Shown piece by piece: positions 17,925-25,677 of a stretch of DNA of 64,000 nt (position 1 is its first letter; every line of letters begins with the position of its first letter). The stretch spans positions 42,727 through 106,726 of the forward strand of contig JBLIEI010000003.1 of the NCBI GenBank assembly GCA_047633055.1, given 5' to 3'. A model generated the notes under the pieces. That model was not told the DNA's origin, did not search any database, and was given only the letters and a program-made list of their open reading frames with translations. The stretch is from CALJFL01 sp047633055 (GTDB lineage Bacteria; Pseudomonadota; Gammaproteobacteria; Pseudomonadales; Halieaceae). Made by a program: the position numbers and the translations under genes.

Positions 17925-18122
17925 TTGAGCAAATCAACCATGCTGGGATGCGTGACATTCGGCACTAACGATAGAGAAAAATCTGCCGGATTCTATGACC
18001 GACTATCGGCCGTGTGCGGCGCCAAACGTATCATGGAGCTGGACGGATTTACTTTGCGGGGCAGGTCTATGGAAGTAGCCTCCATAGCGATCGCAAAGCC
18101 TTACAACGGAGAACCGGCATAA
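17925..18122 (+). pseudogene. Truncated VOC/glyoxalase-family protein
   Basis: The 65-codon frame reads MLGCVTFGTNDREKSAGFYDRL and ends KPYNGEPA before a stop. This matches the first half of a small (about 125-130 aa) VOC-fold glyoxalase-like protein. The usual continuation after the KPYDG-type motif is gone; downstream sequence runs directly into the GNAT gene 35 bp later. A deletion or decay is inferred. A possible start is ATG 17940. Confidence 0.6.
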
Positions 18123-18157
18123 CGTCCTGAGTTGGTCTAGGGCACTGTTTCCCCTGT

Positions 18158-18577
18158 ATGATTATTCGAGAGTATCTCCCGCAGGATCTAGACGCAGTAA
18201 TCACACTGTGGTCAGATTGCGGGCGGGTCGTGCCATACAATAGTCCCGAGCGAGATATTGAACGAAAGATGAAAGTGGATCCCGATTTGTTTCTGGTCGG
18301 TATCGATGGAGGGGAGTTAGTCGCCATCGTGATGGGTGGCTACGAAGGGCGCCGTGGCTGGATTAATTACCTCGCGGTAATACCTTTCAAACAGAGACGA
18401 AGCTATGGACGGTTGATAATGAATGCGGTCGAGGCGCGTATCGAGCGCAAGGGGTGTGCCAAGATTAATCTTCAAATTCGCTCCACCAACAAGGCTGTTG
18501 TGGCGTTCTATCAGTCGCTTGGTTATCGCATTGACGACGTCACTGGCATGGGTAAAAGGCTGGATCCGGACGATTAA
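18158..18577 (+). CDS. GNAT acetyltransferase, YpeA-like
   Basis: Single-domain N-acetyltransferase of 139 aa. It starts MIIREYLPQDLDAVITLW. It carries the acetyl-CoA site around residues 75-90 (INYLAVIPFKQRRSYGRLIM, a variant of the Q/RxxGxG/A loop). The C-terminal motif is IRSTNKAVVAFYQSLGY. The wording resembles E. coli YpeA, whose substrate is not established. The gene stands alone between the VOC remnant and a small membrane-protein gene on the other strand. Confidence 0.85.
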   Translation: MIIREYLPQDLDAVITLWSDCGRVVPYNSPERDIERKMKVDPDLFLVGIDGGELVAIVMGGYEGRRGWINYLAVIPFKQRRSYGRLIMNAVEARIERKGCAKINLQIRSTNKAVVAFYQSLGYRIDDVTGMGKRLDPDD

Positions 18578-18645
18578 CGCCTGCGGTGGCAATGCCGTGT
18601 TACCACCTCTAAGCTAGACGGTAGTGGTGTATACCCGCTATCCGT

Positions 18646-18906
18646 TCAGGGCGCCGTTTTCCCAAGGCATGTCCTGTAATCTTCTACGGTAGAGTGATGG
18701 GGGCTCGCGCCGGTCCGGGCTTGCACATCGTTGATCCAGGCGGTGAATTCCACATAAGATACGTCGGTTCGGTCCGTAACTGACAGGGCTTGGGTACGAC
18801 AGCGGTATTCGAGTGAGCTTTCGGGGGATTCGCTGACAGCGATATAAACCACCCCCACCGCGAAAGATAAAACCAGTATTGCCGCCGCTAGAAACAGTCC
18901 CTTCAA
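18646..18906 (-). CDS. Small hypothetical membrane-anchored protein
   Basis: An 86 aa frame with a good N-terminal hydrophobic segment (LFLAAAILVLSFAVGVVYIAV) and a polar C-terminal tail with two Cys (YRCRTQ, DYRTCLG). The start would be TTG 18906 with GGGAACC about 6 bp upstream. No family is recognised. A competing frame on the same strand (18638-18931) lacks such organisation. The protein could be periplasmic with one disulfide. Confidence 0.5.
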   Translation of the reverse strand: MKGLFLAAAILVLSFAVGVVYIAVSESPESSLEYRCRTQALSVTDRTDVSYVEFTAWINDVQARTGASPHHSTVEDYRTCLGKTAP

Positions 18907-18963
18907 TGTAGGTTCCCCGCATATTCGTCAAGGGAGCTATTCTACACGGAGTTGGCCTTCGCG

Positions 18964-19503
18964 CTAACGTCGGGAAGAAGTGATTGGACGCATCAGCTGA
19001 GAATTGGAAGAGCCTTTACCCGCGCTGCGCTGCCGCATCGGTGGTCGGGCAATGGGATGCACCGGGCTTGGACGTAGGCCAGGGCGGTAGGGCGGGCGTT
19101 GGTTATGATACCTGCGATTGTCATAGCCGGTAATAATCGGAAAGTAACCGCCAATGTAGTCCGTATTGCTGGCAGGTTGTGACTGTTTGCTGGTCTGCAA
19201 TTCTCGCATTTCTGCTCGGTGCTTTTCTCGCTCCCGTCGGTCAGCCGCCATTTTGTCCGTGGTGTCCCGCATCGCATCCAGATTGGCCAGCGATTCTCCA
19301 GATGAGTTTGGCCGGGGGGTAGCCAACTGAAGTTTTTCAGTGTTATCGCCGTTCTCGGGCGGAATATCAGAAAAGCTGATAGCACCGTTTTCGTCAACGG
19401 ATTTATAAACCGTATCCGACATCGCCATAGAGCTGCCAACTAGCGTGAGGATTAAGAACTGCAGGACTATTTTGATCATCTGCATCACCAAAATTCGCAT
19501 CAC
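18964..19503 (-). CDS. DUF4124 domain-containing secreted protein
   Basis: Predicted periplasmic protein of up to 179 aa. A signal peptide (MIKIVLQFLILTLVGSSMAMS) precedes the DUF4124 motif DTVYKSVDENGAISFSDIPP. The rest is a charged coiled stretch (MAADRREREKHRAEMRELQ) and a disordered Pro/Arg-rich tail. The DUF4124 family is common in gammaproteobacterial envelopes and has no assigned function. Several Met codons lie at the 5' end; the one nine codons in (about 19479) best fits the signal peptide. Confidence 0.75.
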   Translation of the reverse strand: MMRILVMQMIKIVLQFLILTLVGSSMAMSDTVYKSVDENGAISFSDIPPENGDNTEKLQLATPRPNSSGESLANLDAMRDTTDKMAADRREREKHRAEMRELQTSKQSQPASNTDYIGGYFPIITGYDNRRYHNQRPPYRPGLRPSPVHPIARPPMRQRSAGKGSSNSQLMRPITSSRR

Positions 19504-19567
19504 ATTCGACTGTGGTTATCGGTGAAGGTTTCACCACAATTTTGCACTCTGATCATGCTACCTCAAC

Positions 19568-20473
19568 TCAGCCGGCAAAATGGTACTCGTGTCCCCAAAG
19601 GTCTCCCACGACACTGACAGTAGGTGTGTAGTTCTCCCAATCGACCAGTAGACCGTCGCAGCCGTACTCAACGGTGATTCCGCCGGGGGCCTGAACATAG
19701 AAGCTGCACATATTGTCATTGACGTGCCGGCCGAGGGTGGCCTGCAGTGACAAACCCGCGGCCTTCACTCGATCGAGCGCCCGTCCAACTTCGTCCAGGC
19801 TGCCGACCTCGATCATCATGTGCACCAGTCCAGAAGGGTGGGGGTGATTGTAGAGCGCCAGTGAGTGTTGCCTGGGGTTGTCCGCATGCATGAAATAGAC
19901 CCGCGCCTCGGGGGCACCGTCCGGCATAGGCGGGTATAAGTCATCGCTGACATATAAGCCCATTAACTCGGTATAAAATGCGATCGTTTCCTCCGTAGCT
20001 GGCGCGGGCAACACCGCGTGGCCGAAGCCCAGGTCGCCGCTAAACTCATCACCGGTGATGAATTCCTTAATGCCCACCGGCGAATTCAAGGGCAAATAAT
20101 CCAGCTTGCGGCCGTGGTAAAGCTCTAACAGGTTGCCAGATGGATCGGTTACCATCGCCAAGCCGATCACACAACGTCGCTCACATTCCCGTGCAGAACC
20201 TTCCTCGACGGTATGACCTGCTGCAGTCAGTGTGTCGCAGGTAAATTTCCATTCGTCCCAGTCGCGAAACTCCAGACCAGTGGCAGTCAGGCGGTCGGTG
20301 TCGCCGGGCTCAATCATAAATCGGAAGGGATGGTCGTCCATACGGAGAAATTGGGCTCCCCGATCATCTGCTCGATCGGTGGCCATTAAGCCCAGGATGT
20401 TGGTGGCAAAGTCCATCCAGGCCGAGGTATCGGTAGATTGGATTCGTAGATAGCCGATACTTGCGATGCCCAT
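19568..20473 (-). CDS. Type I extradiol ring-cleavage dioxygenase (BphC/HsaC-like)
   Basis: Two-module VOC-fold Fe(II) dioxygenase that cleaves catechol-type rings next to the hydroxyls. Of the usual 2-His-1-Glu iron site, His appears in GFGHAVL (about residue 150), His in QHSLALYN (about 210) and Glu in TVEYGCDG (about 262). The 301 aa length fits BphC/HsaC. Start ATG 20473 is chosen over 20485 because GGAG lies six bases before it. The gene is alone on this strand, but lies close to a side-chain degradation-type operon (22463-28958), so a steroid-like catechol is a possible substrate. Confidence 0.87.
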   Translation of the reverse strand: MGIASIGYLRIQSTDTSAWMDFATNILGLMATDRADDRGAQFLRMDDHPFRFMIEPGDTDRLTATGLEFRDWDEWKFTCDTLTAAGHTVEEGSARECERRCVIGLAMVTDPSGNLLELYHGRKLDYLPLNSPVGIKEFITGDEFSGDLGFGHAVLPAPATEETIAFYTELMGLYVSDDLYPPMPDGAPEARVYFMHADNPRQHSLALYNHPHPSGLVHMMIEVGSLDEVGRALDRVKAAGLSLQATLGRHVNDNMCSFYVQAPGGITVEYGCDGLLVDWENYTPTVSVVGDLWGHEYHFAG

Positions 20474-20614
20474 AGATAGCTCCATTCACTGTCGTTAAGT
20501 TGTTTGCCGCGATGACGCGCGTTGAGTAGGCATTATCAGCGATTTGTTAGCGGCTGTAAGTGCCATCTCAATAATCACTCCTGATCAGTATAAGTAACAG
20601 GACTTACCAGGCGC

Positions 20615-22270
20615 TTATGGCGAGGGGAGTAATAGTTTTGCCACACCTCTGCCCCGGGGGTCGGCGACAGCGAAGGTCTTACCCGACTGGTGCTGTATCG
20701 CTTGTATATCGCCGAGATTGCCCCAGCTGTTCGGCCGAACAACGTAGCCCATCGTCTCCAGCTCGACTTTAGTCTGCAGCGGTATCTGCCTCTGGTCGTG
20801 ACGAAGCAGCGTCGCGGCCGGCAATTGATGGTGGAACCGGGTCGCTGCGACGGCGGCTTGAAGTGGCATATCAAAGTCGTAGAGGTTCAGGATCACCTGG
20901 AATACGGATGTAAAAATTGTACTGCCCCCAGGCGTGCCAATGATCAGGCTGGCTTGATTGTCACGCAGCAAAATAGTTGGACTCATGGAAGACAGCATCC
21001 GTTTACCCGGTGCGATGGCATTGAAATCTCCGCCAATCACGCCGAACTTGTTGGGCATGCCCGACAGTGCACTAAAGTCATCCATCTGGTTATTGAGCAG
21101 AAAACCGGCGTCTTCAACGACGACTCCAGAACCAAATTCCCAGTTCAGGGTGTAGGTCAGGGCAACCGCGTTGCCTTGTTTGTCCAGAATTGAAAAGTGG
21201 GTGGTTTGATGGGACTCGATTCCCGGTTTTACACTTTCTGATTTCGAAATGGCCTTGGGGTTTATCGCTCCAATGCGCGCTTGCAAATAGGCCGGCGCAA
21301 GTAGTTTGCCCAGCGGGACAGTCACAAAATCCGGGTCTCCGAGATATTCGGCGCGGTCGGCGAAAACACGCTTCTCAAGCTCTGCAAGTAGATGAATATA
21401 GCGGGCTGAATTGTGGCTACGGTCAGCGAATAGCGGCTGTGCAAAATCTCGCATCAACAATAATTGGATTAAGGCAAACCCGCCGGAACTGGGCGGCGGT
21501 GCTCCCAATACCTCATATTCGCGCCAGGGTGCACGCAGCGGTTCCCGCCATATTGCTTTATAGGCTGACAAATCTTGAAGAGTAATGATGCCGCCGCTGC
21601 GCTCCATCTGGGCAACAATTTGGTGAGCGATAGTACCTTGGTAGAAGTCCTCGGGATCAATAGCGATACGCCGCAGTGTTTGCGCCAGTTCCGGCTGTAC
21701 GAAGCGTTGTCCGGCGCTGGTATCGCCGAAATAGTGTTTGAAGTTAGTCTGTTCACCAAAACTCTTAACCGCCTCATCAATTAGCTCAGCGAGAGTGGGG
21801 TGAACTATAAAACCCTTTTCAGCCAGTGTTATAGCGGGTTGCAGCAGGCGTTTCCAGGGGAGACTGCCATATCGTTTATGCGCGGCTTGCATGCCGCGAA
21901 CGGTGCCAGGCACCCCAGACGCCCGCCCACCAATGATTGTACTGCTCTCAACAACTTGCCCGGATTCATTCAAGTACATATCCCGGTTAGCAGCGCCCGG
22001 TGCACGCTCTCGGAAATCCAGAAATGCGGCCTCGCCCTTCATGTAGCTCATCATAAAGCCGCCGGCACCGATATTACCCGCTTCCGGGAAGGTGGCCGCC
22101 AGACTGAAGGCCGCTGCAATAGCCGCATCGATGGCGTTCCCTCCGGATAACAGTATCTCTTCGACAGTGTCGGCACTGAACTGATCGGGCATTGCCAGGG
22201 CGGCGTCTGTCGCATATCCCCCTCGACTCAGGTACAGAAGGCTCAGGAAGACCAGGGTTTTTAATTTCAT
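20615..22270 (-). CDS. ggt: Gamma-glutamyltransferase
   Basis: Ntn-hydrolase that hydrolyses or transfers the gamma-glutamyl group of glutathione and related amides, normally in the periplasm. A signal peptide begins at ATG 22270 (MKLKTLVFLSLLYL). The large-subunit motif GGNAIDAAIAAAFSLA is followed by the autocatalytic Thr in HQTTHFSILDKQGNAVA. FGSGVVV, GFLLNNQMDDF and MLSSMSPTI complete the small subunit. The length of about 551 aa is normal. ATG 22288 in the same frame is an alternative start. Confidence 0.93.
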   Translation of the reverse strand: MKLKTLVFLSLLYLSRGGYATDAALAMPDQFSADTVEEILLSGGNAIDAAIAAAFSLAATFPEAGNIGAGGFMMSYMKGEAAFLDFRERAPGAANRDMYLNESGQVVESSTIIGGRASGVPGTVRGMQAAHKRYGSLPWKRLLQPAITLAEKGFIVHPTLAELIDEAVKSFGEQTNFKHYFGDTSAGQRFVQPELAQTLRRIAIDPEDFYQGTIAHQIVAQMERSGGIITLQDLSAYKAIWREPLRAPWREYEVLGAPPPSSGGFALIQLLLMRDFAQPLFADRSHNSARYIHLLAELEKRVFADRAEYLGDPDFVTVPLGKLLAPAYLQARIGAINPKAISKSESVKPGIESHQTTHFSILDKQGNAVALTYTLNWEFGSGVVVEDAGFLLNNQMDDFSALSGMPNKFGVIGGDFNAIAPGKRMLSSMSPTILLRDNQASLIIGTPGGSTIFTSVFQVILNLYDFDMPLQAAVAATRFHHQLPAATLLRHDQRQIPLQTKVELETMGYVVRPNSWGNLGDIQAIQHQSGKTFAVADPRGRGVAKLLLPSP

Positions 22271-22462
22271 CGACATTCCCAGACGCATAGGCTCAGTGTT
22301 TATTCGCAGGATCAGCGTGACGGTAGCAAATCGTGCTCAGCGTGGCTATTCCCAGTGATCGAAAAAGTCATAGTGACATGATCTGTTACACCATTGAGAA
22401 GCCGCTCTTGCTCATCGATACTCACAGTGTTTGGCGTGTTTAACGATGAGGAGAGGGCAATC

Positions 22463-22903
22463 GTGTCTCAACCGGAAGTATTAAGTCAGCCCTTTGAACT
22501 GGGTTTCACCTATACCCGTTCAACTGGGCCTGTAGTCGGCCGATTTTTGACCGGACTGAAAAACCGACAGATTTTAGGCAACAAGGCTAGTGACGGTCGG
22601 GTGATTGTGCCGCCCATGGAGTATGACCCTGACACTGCCGAACCGTTGGGCGAGTTTGTTGAGGTGGGCCATGAAGGTGTTGTCGTCAGTTGGTGCTGGG
22701 TTAAATCGCCTCGGGCCAGCCATGCCATGGCTGAACCCTTTGCCTGGGCGATGATTAAACTGGATGGTGCTGATATACCTTGGGTACAGTGCCTTAAAGC
22801 GCCCTCTGAGAGCGCGGTTGTAACCGGGGCCAGGGTACGCGCTGTGTGGGCTGACGAGCCTCGCGGGTATATCACTGATGTCCAATATTTTGAGCTGGTC
22901 TAG
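22463..22903 (+). CDS. DUF35 OB-fold protein lacking the zinc ribbon
   Basis: First gene of a seven-gene operon. The 146 aa protein has the DUF35 layout: an N-terminal segment (FLTGLKNRQILGNKAS) and a C-terminal OB-fold (WAMIKLDGADIPWVQCL). The two CxxC zinc knuckles of the family are absent; its only cysteines are isolated. DUF35 proteins pair with thiolase-fold lipid-transfer or aldolase proteins (ChsH2 with Ltp2). Start is GTG 22463 with AGGAG 9 bp upstream. The next gene, nine bases on, encodes a DUF35 protein with intact knuckles, suggesting a hetero-pair. Confidence 0.85.
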   Translation: MSQPEVLSQPFELGFTYTRSTGPVVGRFLTGLKNRQILGNKASDGRVIVPPMEYDPDTAEPLGEFVEVGHEGVVVSWCWVKSPRASHAMAEPFAWAMIKLDGADIPWVQCLKAPSESAVVTGARVRAVWADEPRGYITDVQYFELV

Positions 22904-22912
22904 GAGTCAATT

Positions 22913-23437
22913 TTGAGCGAAGCGGAAACAGCGATCACCGATATCGAAACACCGGTTTATCTACAATACAATTTTACCGCCGGCGCAGCGCCATCGCGGT
23001 TTTTATCCCAGCTGAAGCGGGGGGTGCTGACAGGGCAGCGCTGCCCACGCTGTGTCAATGTGTATATTCCACCCCGCGGTTCTTGCCCCGGCTGTGGCGT
23101 TCCTACGGTGGAGGAGGTGGTGCTGTCAAACAAGGCGACGATAGAGTCGTTTACTATTGTCGCCATTCCCATCCCCAACAAACCGATCAAACCGCCATTT
23201 GTGGTTGCTAACTTAATTCTGGATGGCGCGAATATCTCTTTTATCCATTTGCTCGGTGAATGTGTCAATGAAGAGGTGCGAATTGGTCAGCGCGTTGAAG
23301 CGCTGTGGAAACCACAGGAAGAATGGGACTACGCCATGGACAATATCAGTTACTTTAGGCCCATAGCCGAGCCTGATGTGGCGATAGGAAATATCGGCCA
23401 AGTACCGGTAGGTGGCTTGGGAGATCTCCCATCATGA
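22913..23437 (+). CDS. DUF35 zinc-ribbon/OB-fold protein
   Basis: 174 aa protein with the rubredoxin-like zinc ribbon (QRCPRC...RGSCPGCG at about residues 42-64) and an OB-fold (FVVANLILDGANISFIHLLG). Family knowledge: such proteins form complexes with thiolase-like partners and bring acyl-CoA chemistry to them. Start is TTG 22913 with TAGGAG 8 bp upstream. Its stop overlaps the next start (ATGA at 23434-23437), so production is coupled to the thiolase-fold partner. Confidence 0.87.
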   Translation: MSEAETAITDIETPVYLQYNFTAGAAPSRFLSQLKRGVLTGQRCPRCVNVYIPPRGSCPGCGVPTVEEVVLSNKATIESFTIVAIPIPNKPIKPPFVVANLILDGANISFIHLLGECVNEEVRIGQRVEALWKPQEEWDYAMDNISYFRPIAEPDVAIGNIGQVPVGGLGDLPS

Positions 23438-24492
23438 GAGAGCTTGCCGTCGTTGCCTTTAGCCAGTCCGACTGCGTGCGAGATGCCGGGGTGGCTAACG
23501 AGGTGGAAATGATTATGCCGCAGCTGGAGGCGGTGTATCAGCAGGTCGGGCTTAGCAGTGCTCAGGATGTAGATTTTGTCTGCTCTGGCAGCTGTGACTA
23601 TCTGCAGGGAGCGGCCTTTGCCTTTGTCGCAGGCGTGGATGCATTGGGTGCGGTGCCACCGATAAAAGAATCCCATGTCGAAATGGATGCTGCATGGGCG
23701 CTTTATGAGTCGGTGCTGAAAATCAACATGGGCCAGGCGGACTCAGCGCTCATTTATGGTTTCTCCAAGTCCTCGCCAGGGGAGCTGCCAGTGGTGCTGT
23801 CACAACAGCTCGACCCGTATTATTTGGCGCCGCTGTGGATCGACAATATTTCTATGAATGCATTACAGGCACGCATGATGTTAGATCGGGGCCTTATAAA
23901 CGAGCGAGATATGGCCGAGGTGGTTGCCCGGTCGCGCAACAACGCCATGCTAAACCCACTCGCGCAGCTTCGTGGCTATGTCACTGCCGATGATATTTTG
24001 GCGGAAGAAACTTATCTGTCGCCACTGAGGAAATCCGACTGCGCACCGATTTCAGACGGTGCCGCCAGCATGATTATTTGCACGGTGGAGAAAGCTCGGG
24101 AGTGGGCCGTGCCTTATGCTCGAATTACTGGCATAGATCATCGCATGGAGACCCACAATATTGGCATGCGCGATCTCACTGATTCAAAATCGACGCGCCA
24201 GGCAGCGGCCGCGGCGGGAGTAAAAGCCGGTGCGGTTGACATTGCCGAACTCTATGCGCCCTTTAGTCACCAGGAGATTATTTTGACACGTGCGCTGGAA
24301 CTGGATGATGCCACCGATATTAATCCTAGTGGTGGGGTGTTGGCGGGAAATCTGATGATGGCCTCGGGCATTGCGCGCATAGGGGAAGTGTTTAATCGAA
24401 TAGTGGCTGGCGAAGCCCGCCGTGGTTTGGCACACGCTACCGGCGGACCCTGCCTGCAACACAATATGATTACCGTATTGGAGGCCGCATAA
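23434..24492 (+). CDS. Thiolase-fold lipid-transfer/aldolase-like protein (Ltp family), subunit 1
   Basis: 352 aa thiolase-fold protein. The family positions are altered: where thiolases have the nucleophile in VNNNCATG, this protein reads ESHVEMDAAW, and the GHPxGATG His loop reads AGNLMMASG. It is therefore not expected to do Claisen chemistry. This pattern is typical of SCP2/Ltp proteins such as Ltp2, a retro-aldolase acting with ChsH2 on steroid side chains. A Tyr sits in AELYAPFSH at the NEAF position. It is coupled to the DUF35 gene upstream and overlaps the second thiolase-fold gene by one base. Substrate unknown. Confidence 0.85.
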   Translation: MRELAVVAFSQSDCVRDAGVANEVEMIMPQLEAVYQQVGLSSAQDVDFVCSGSCDYLQGAAFAFVAGVDALGAVPPIKESHVEMDAAWALYESVLKINMGQADSALIYGFSKSSPGELPVVLSQQLDPYYLAPLWIDNISMNALQARMMLDRGLINERDMAEVVARSRNNAMLNPLAQLRGYVTADDILAEETYLSPLRKSDCAPISDGAASMIICTVEKAREWAVPYARITGIDHRMETHNIGMRDLTDSKSTRQAAAAAGVKAGAVDIAELYAPFSHQEIILTRALELDDATDINPSGGVLAGNLMMASGIARIGEVFNRIVAGEARRGLAHATGGPCLQHNMITVLEAA

Positions 24493-25655
24493 TGGCTGAA
24501 TTGGCGGCAGTAATTGGTATTGGTCAGACTAAATACCAGACCAAACGCGGTGACGTTTCGATTGCCGGACTGGTGCGTGAAGCGGCTCAAAATGCGTTAG
24601 ACGATGCGGGTCTCGGGTTCGACGACATCGACGCAGTAGTGATTGGCAAGGCGCCAGATATGTTTGAAGGTGTGGTAATGCCTGAAATGTATTTGGCTGA
24701 TGCACTGGGCTGTAATGGCAAGCCGATGATGCGGGTTCATACCGCAGGCTCGGTAGGCGGGTCCACTGCGCTGGTAGCAGCCTCCCACGTGCAAAGTGGC
24801 AGCTTTAAAAGGGTACTGACAGTAACCTACGAGAAACAGTCTGAATCAAATGCCATGTGGGCTTTGTCCACCCCGCAGCCGTTTTCGGTTCATTTGAATG
24901 CTGGCGCCGGAGGTTATTTTGCCCCGATTATTCGTGAGTACATACGCAGATCGAACGCGCCTTACAATGTTGGGATTAAGGTGGCGGTAAAGGATCGGCT
25001 CCACGGTGCGCGCAACCCTTTGGCCCACTTACAGAAACCCGACATTACGATGAAAGAAGTAGAAGACTCCTTTATGTTGTGGGACCCATTGCGATTCTTG
25101 GAGGCTTGCCCGTCCTCTGATGGTGCGTGTGCGATGGTTATTGCTCATGAATCGCTGGTGGATCAGGCGCCGGGAAAACCAGCCTGGATTCGAGGGGGCG
25201 CGATGCGCTCGGAGCCAACCATGTATGCTGGCCGCGATGAGGTTAGTCCTCAAGCGGGGCGCGACTGCGCTGCCGATGTTTACCAGCAGGCAGGGATTAG
25301 TAATCCGCGCAAAGATTTGGACTGCGCTGAAGTATACGTACCATTTAGCTGGTACGAGCCCATGTGGCTAGAGAACCTGGGCTTTGCCGAAGAGGGCGAG
25401 GGCTGGAAACTCACTATGGAAGGAGCCACCTCGCTGGACGAAGACGGTGACATTCCATGGAACTGCTCCGGTGGGGTTTTATCGTCTAATCCGATAGGTG
25501 CTTCTGGCATGATTCGCTTTGCAGAGGCTGCCCGTCAGGTTCGCGGTGATGCAGGTGCACATCAGGTGGAGGGAGCGAAGCTGGCCCTGGGTCACGCCTA
25601 TGGTGGTGGTGCACAGTTCTTTTCAATGTGGGTTGTCGGCGCAGAGAAACCCTAG
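24492..25655 (+). CDS. Thiolase-fold lipid-transfer/aldolase-like protein (Ltp family), subunit 2
   Basis: 387 aa thiolase-fold protein, clearly distinct from its upstream neighbour. The nucleophile segment reads RVHTAGSVGGSTAL, without Cys. The His loop reads SSNPIGASG, and a Tyr is in AEVYVPFSW. This matches Ltp3-like members of the SCP2 group. With two DUF35 proteins just upstream, a 2+2 complex is a reasonable inference. The ATG overlaps the stop of the preceding gene (TAATG at 24490-24494). Confidence 0.87.
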   Translation: MAELAAVIGIGQTKYQTKRGDVSIAGLVREAAQNALDDAGLGFDDIDAVVIGKAPDMFEGVVMPEMYLADALGCNGKPMMRVHTAGSVGGSTALVAASHVQSGSFKRVLTVTYEKQSESNAMWALSTPQPFSVHLNAGAGGYFAPIIREYIRRSNAPYNVGIKVAVKDRLHGARNPLAHLQKPDITMKEVEDSFMLWDPLRFLEACPSSDGACAMVIAHESLVDQAPGKPAWIRGGAMRSEPTMYAGRDEVSPQAGRDCAADVYQQAGISNPRKDLDCAEVYVPFSWYEPMWLENLGFAEEGEGWKLTMEGATSLDEDGDIPWNCSGGVLSSNPIGASGMIRFAEAARQVRGDAGAHQVEGAKLALGHAYGGGAQFFSMWVVGAEKP

Positions 25656-25677
25656 AAGATATTCGGAGGTATTACCG

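Noticed and set aside
20690..21193. 167-codon plus-strand frame opposite gamma-glutamyltransferase
   Set aside because: Antisense of a gene with a clear catalytic threonine and family motifs.
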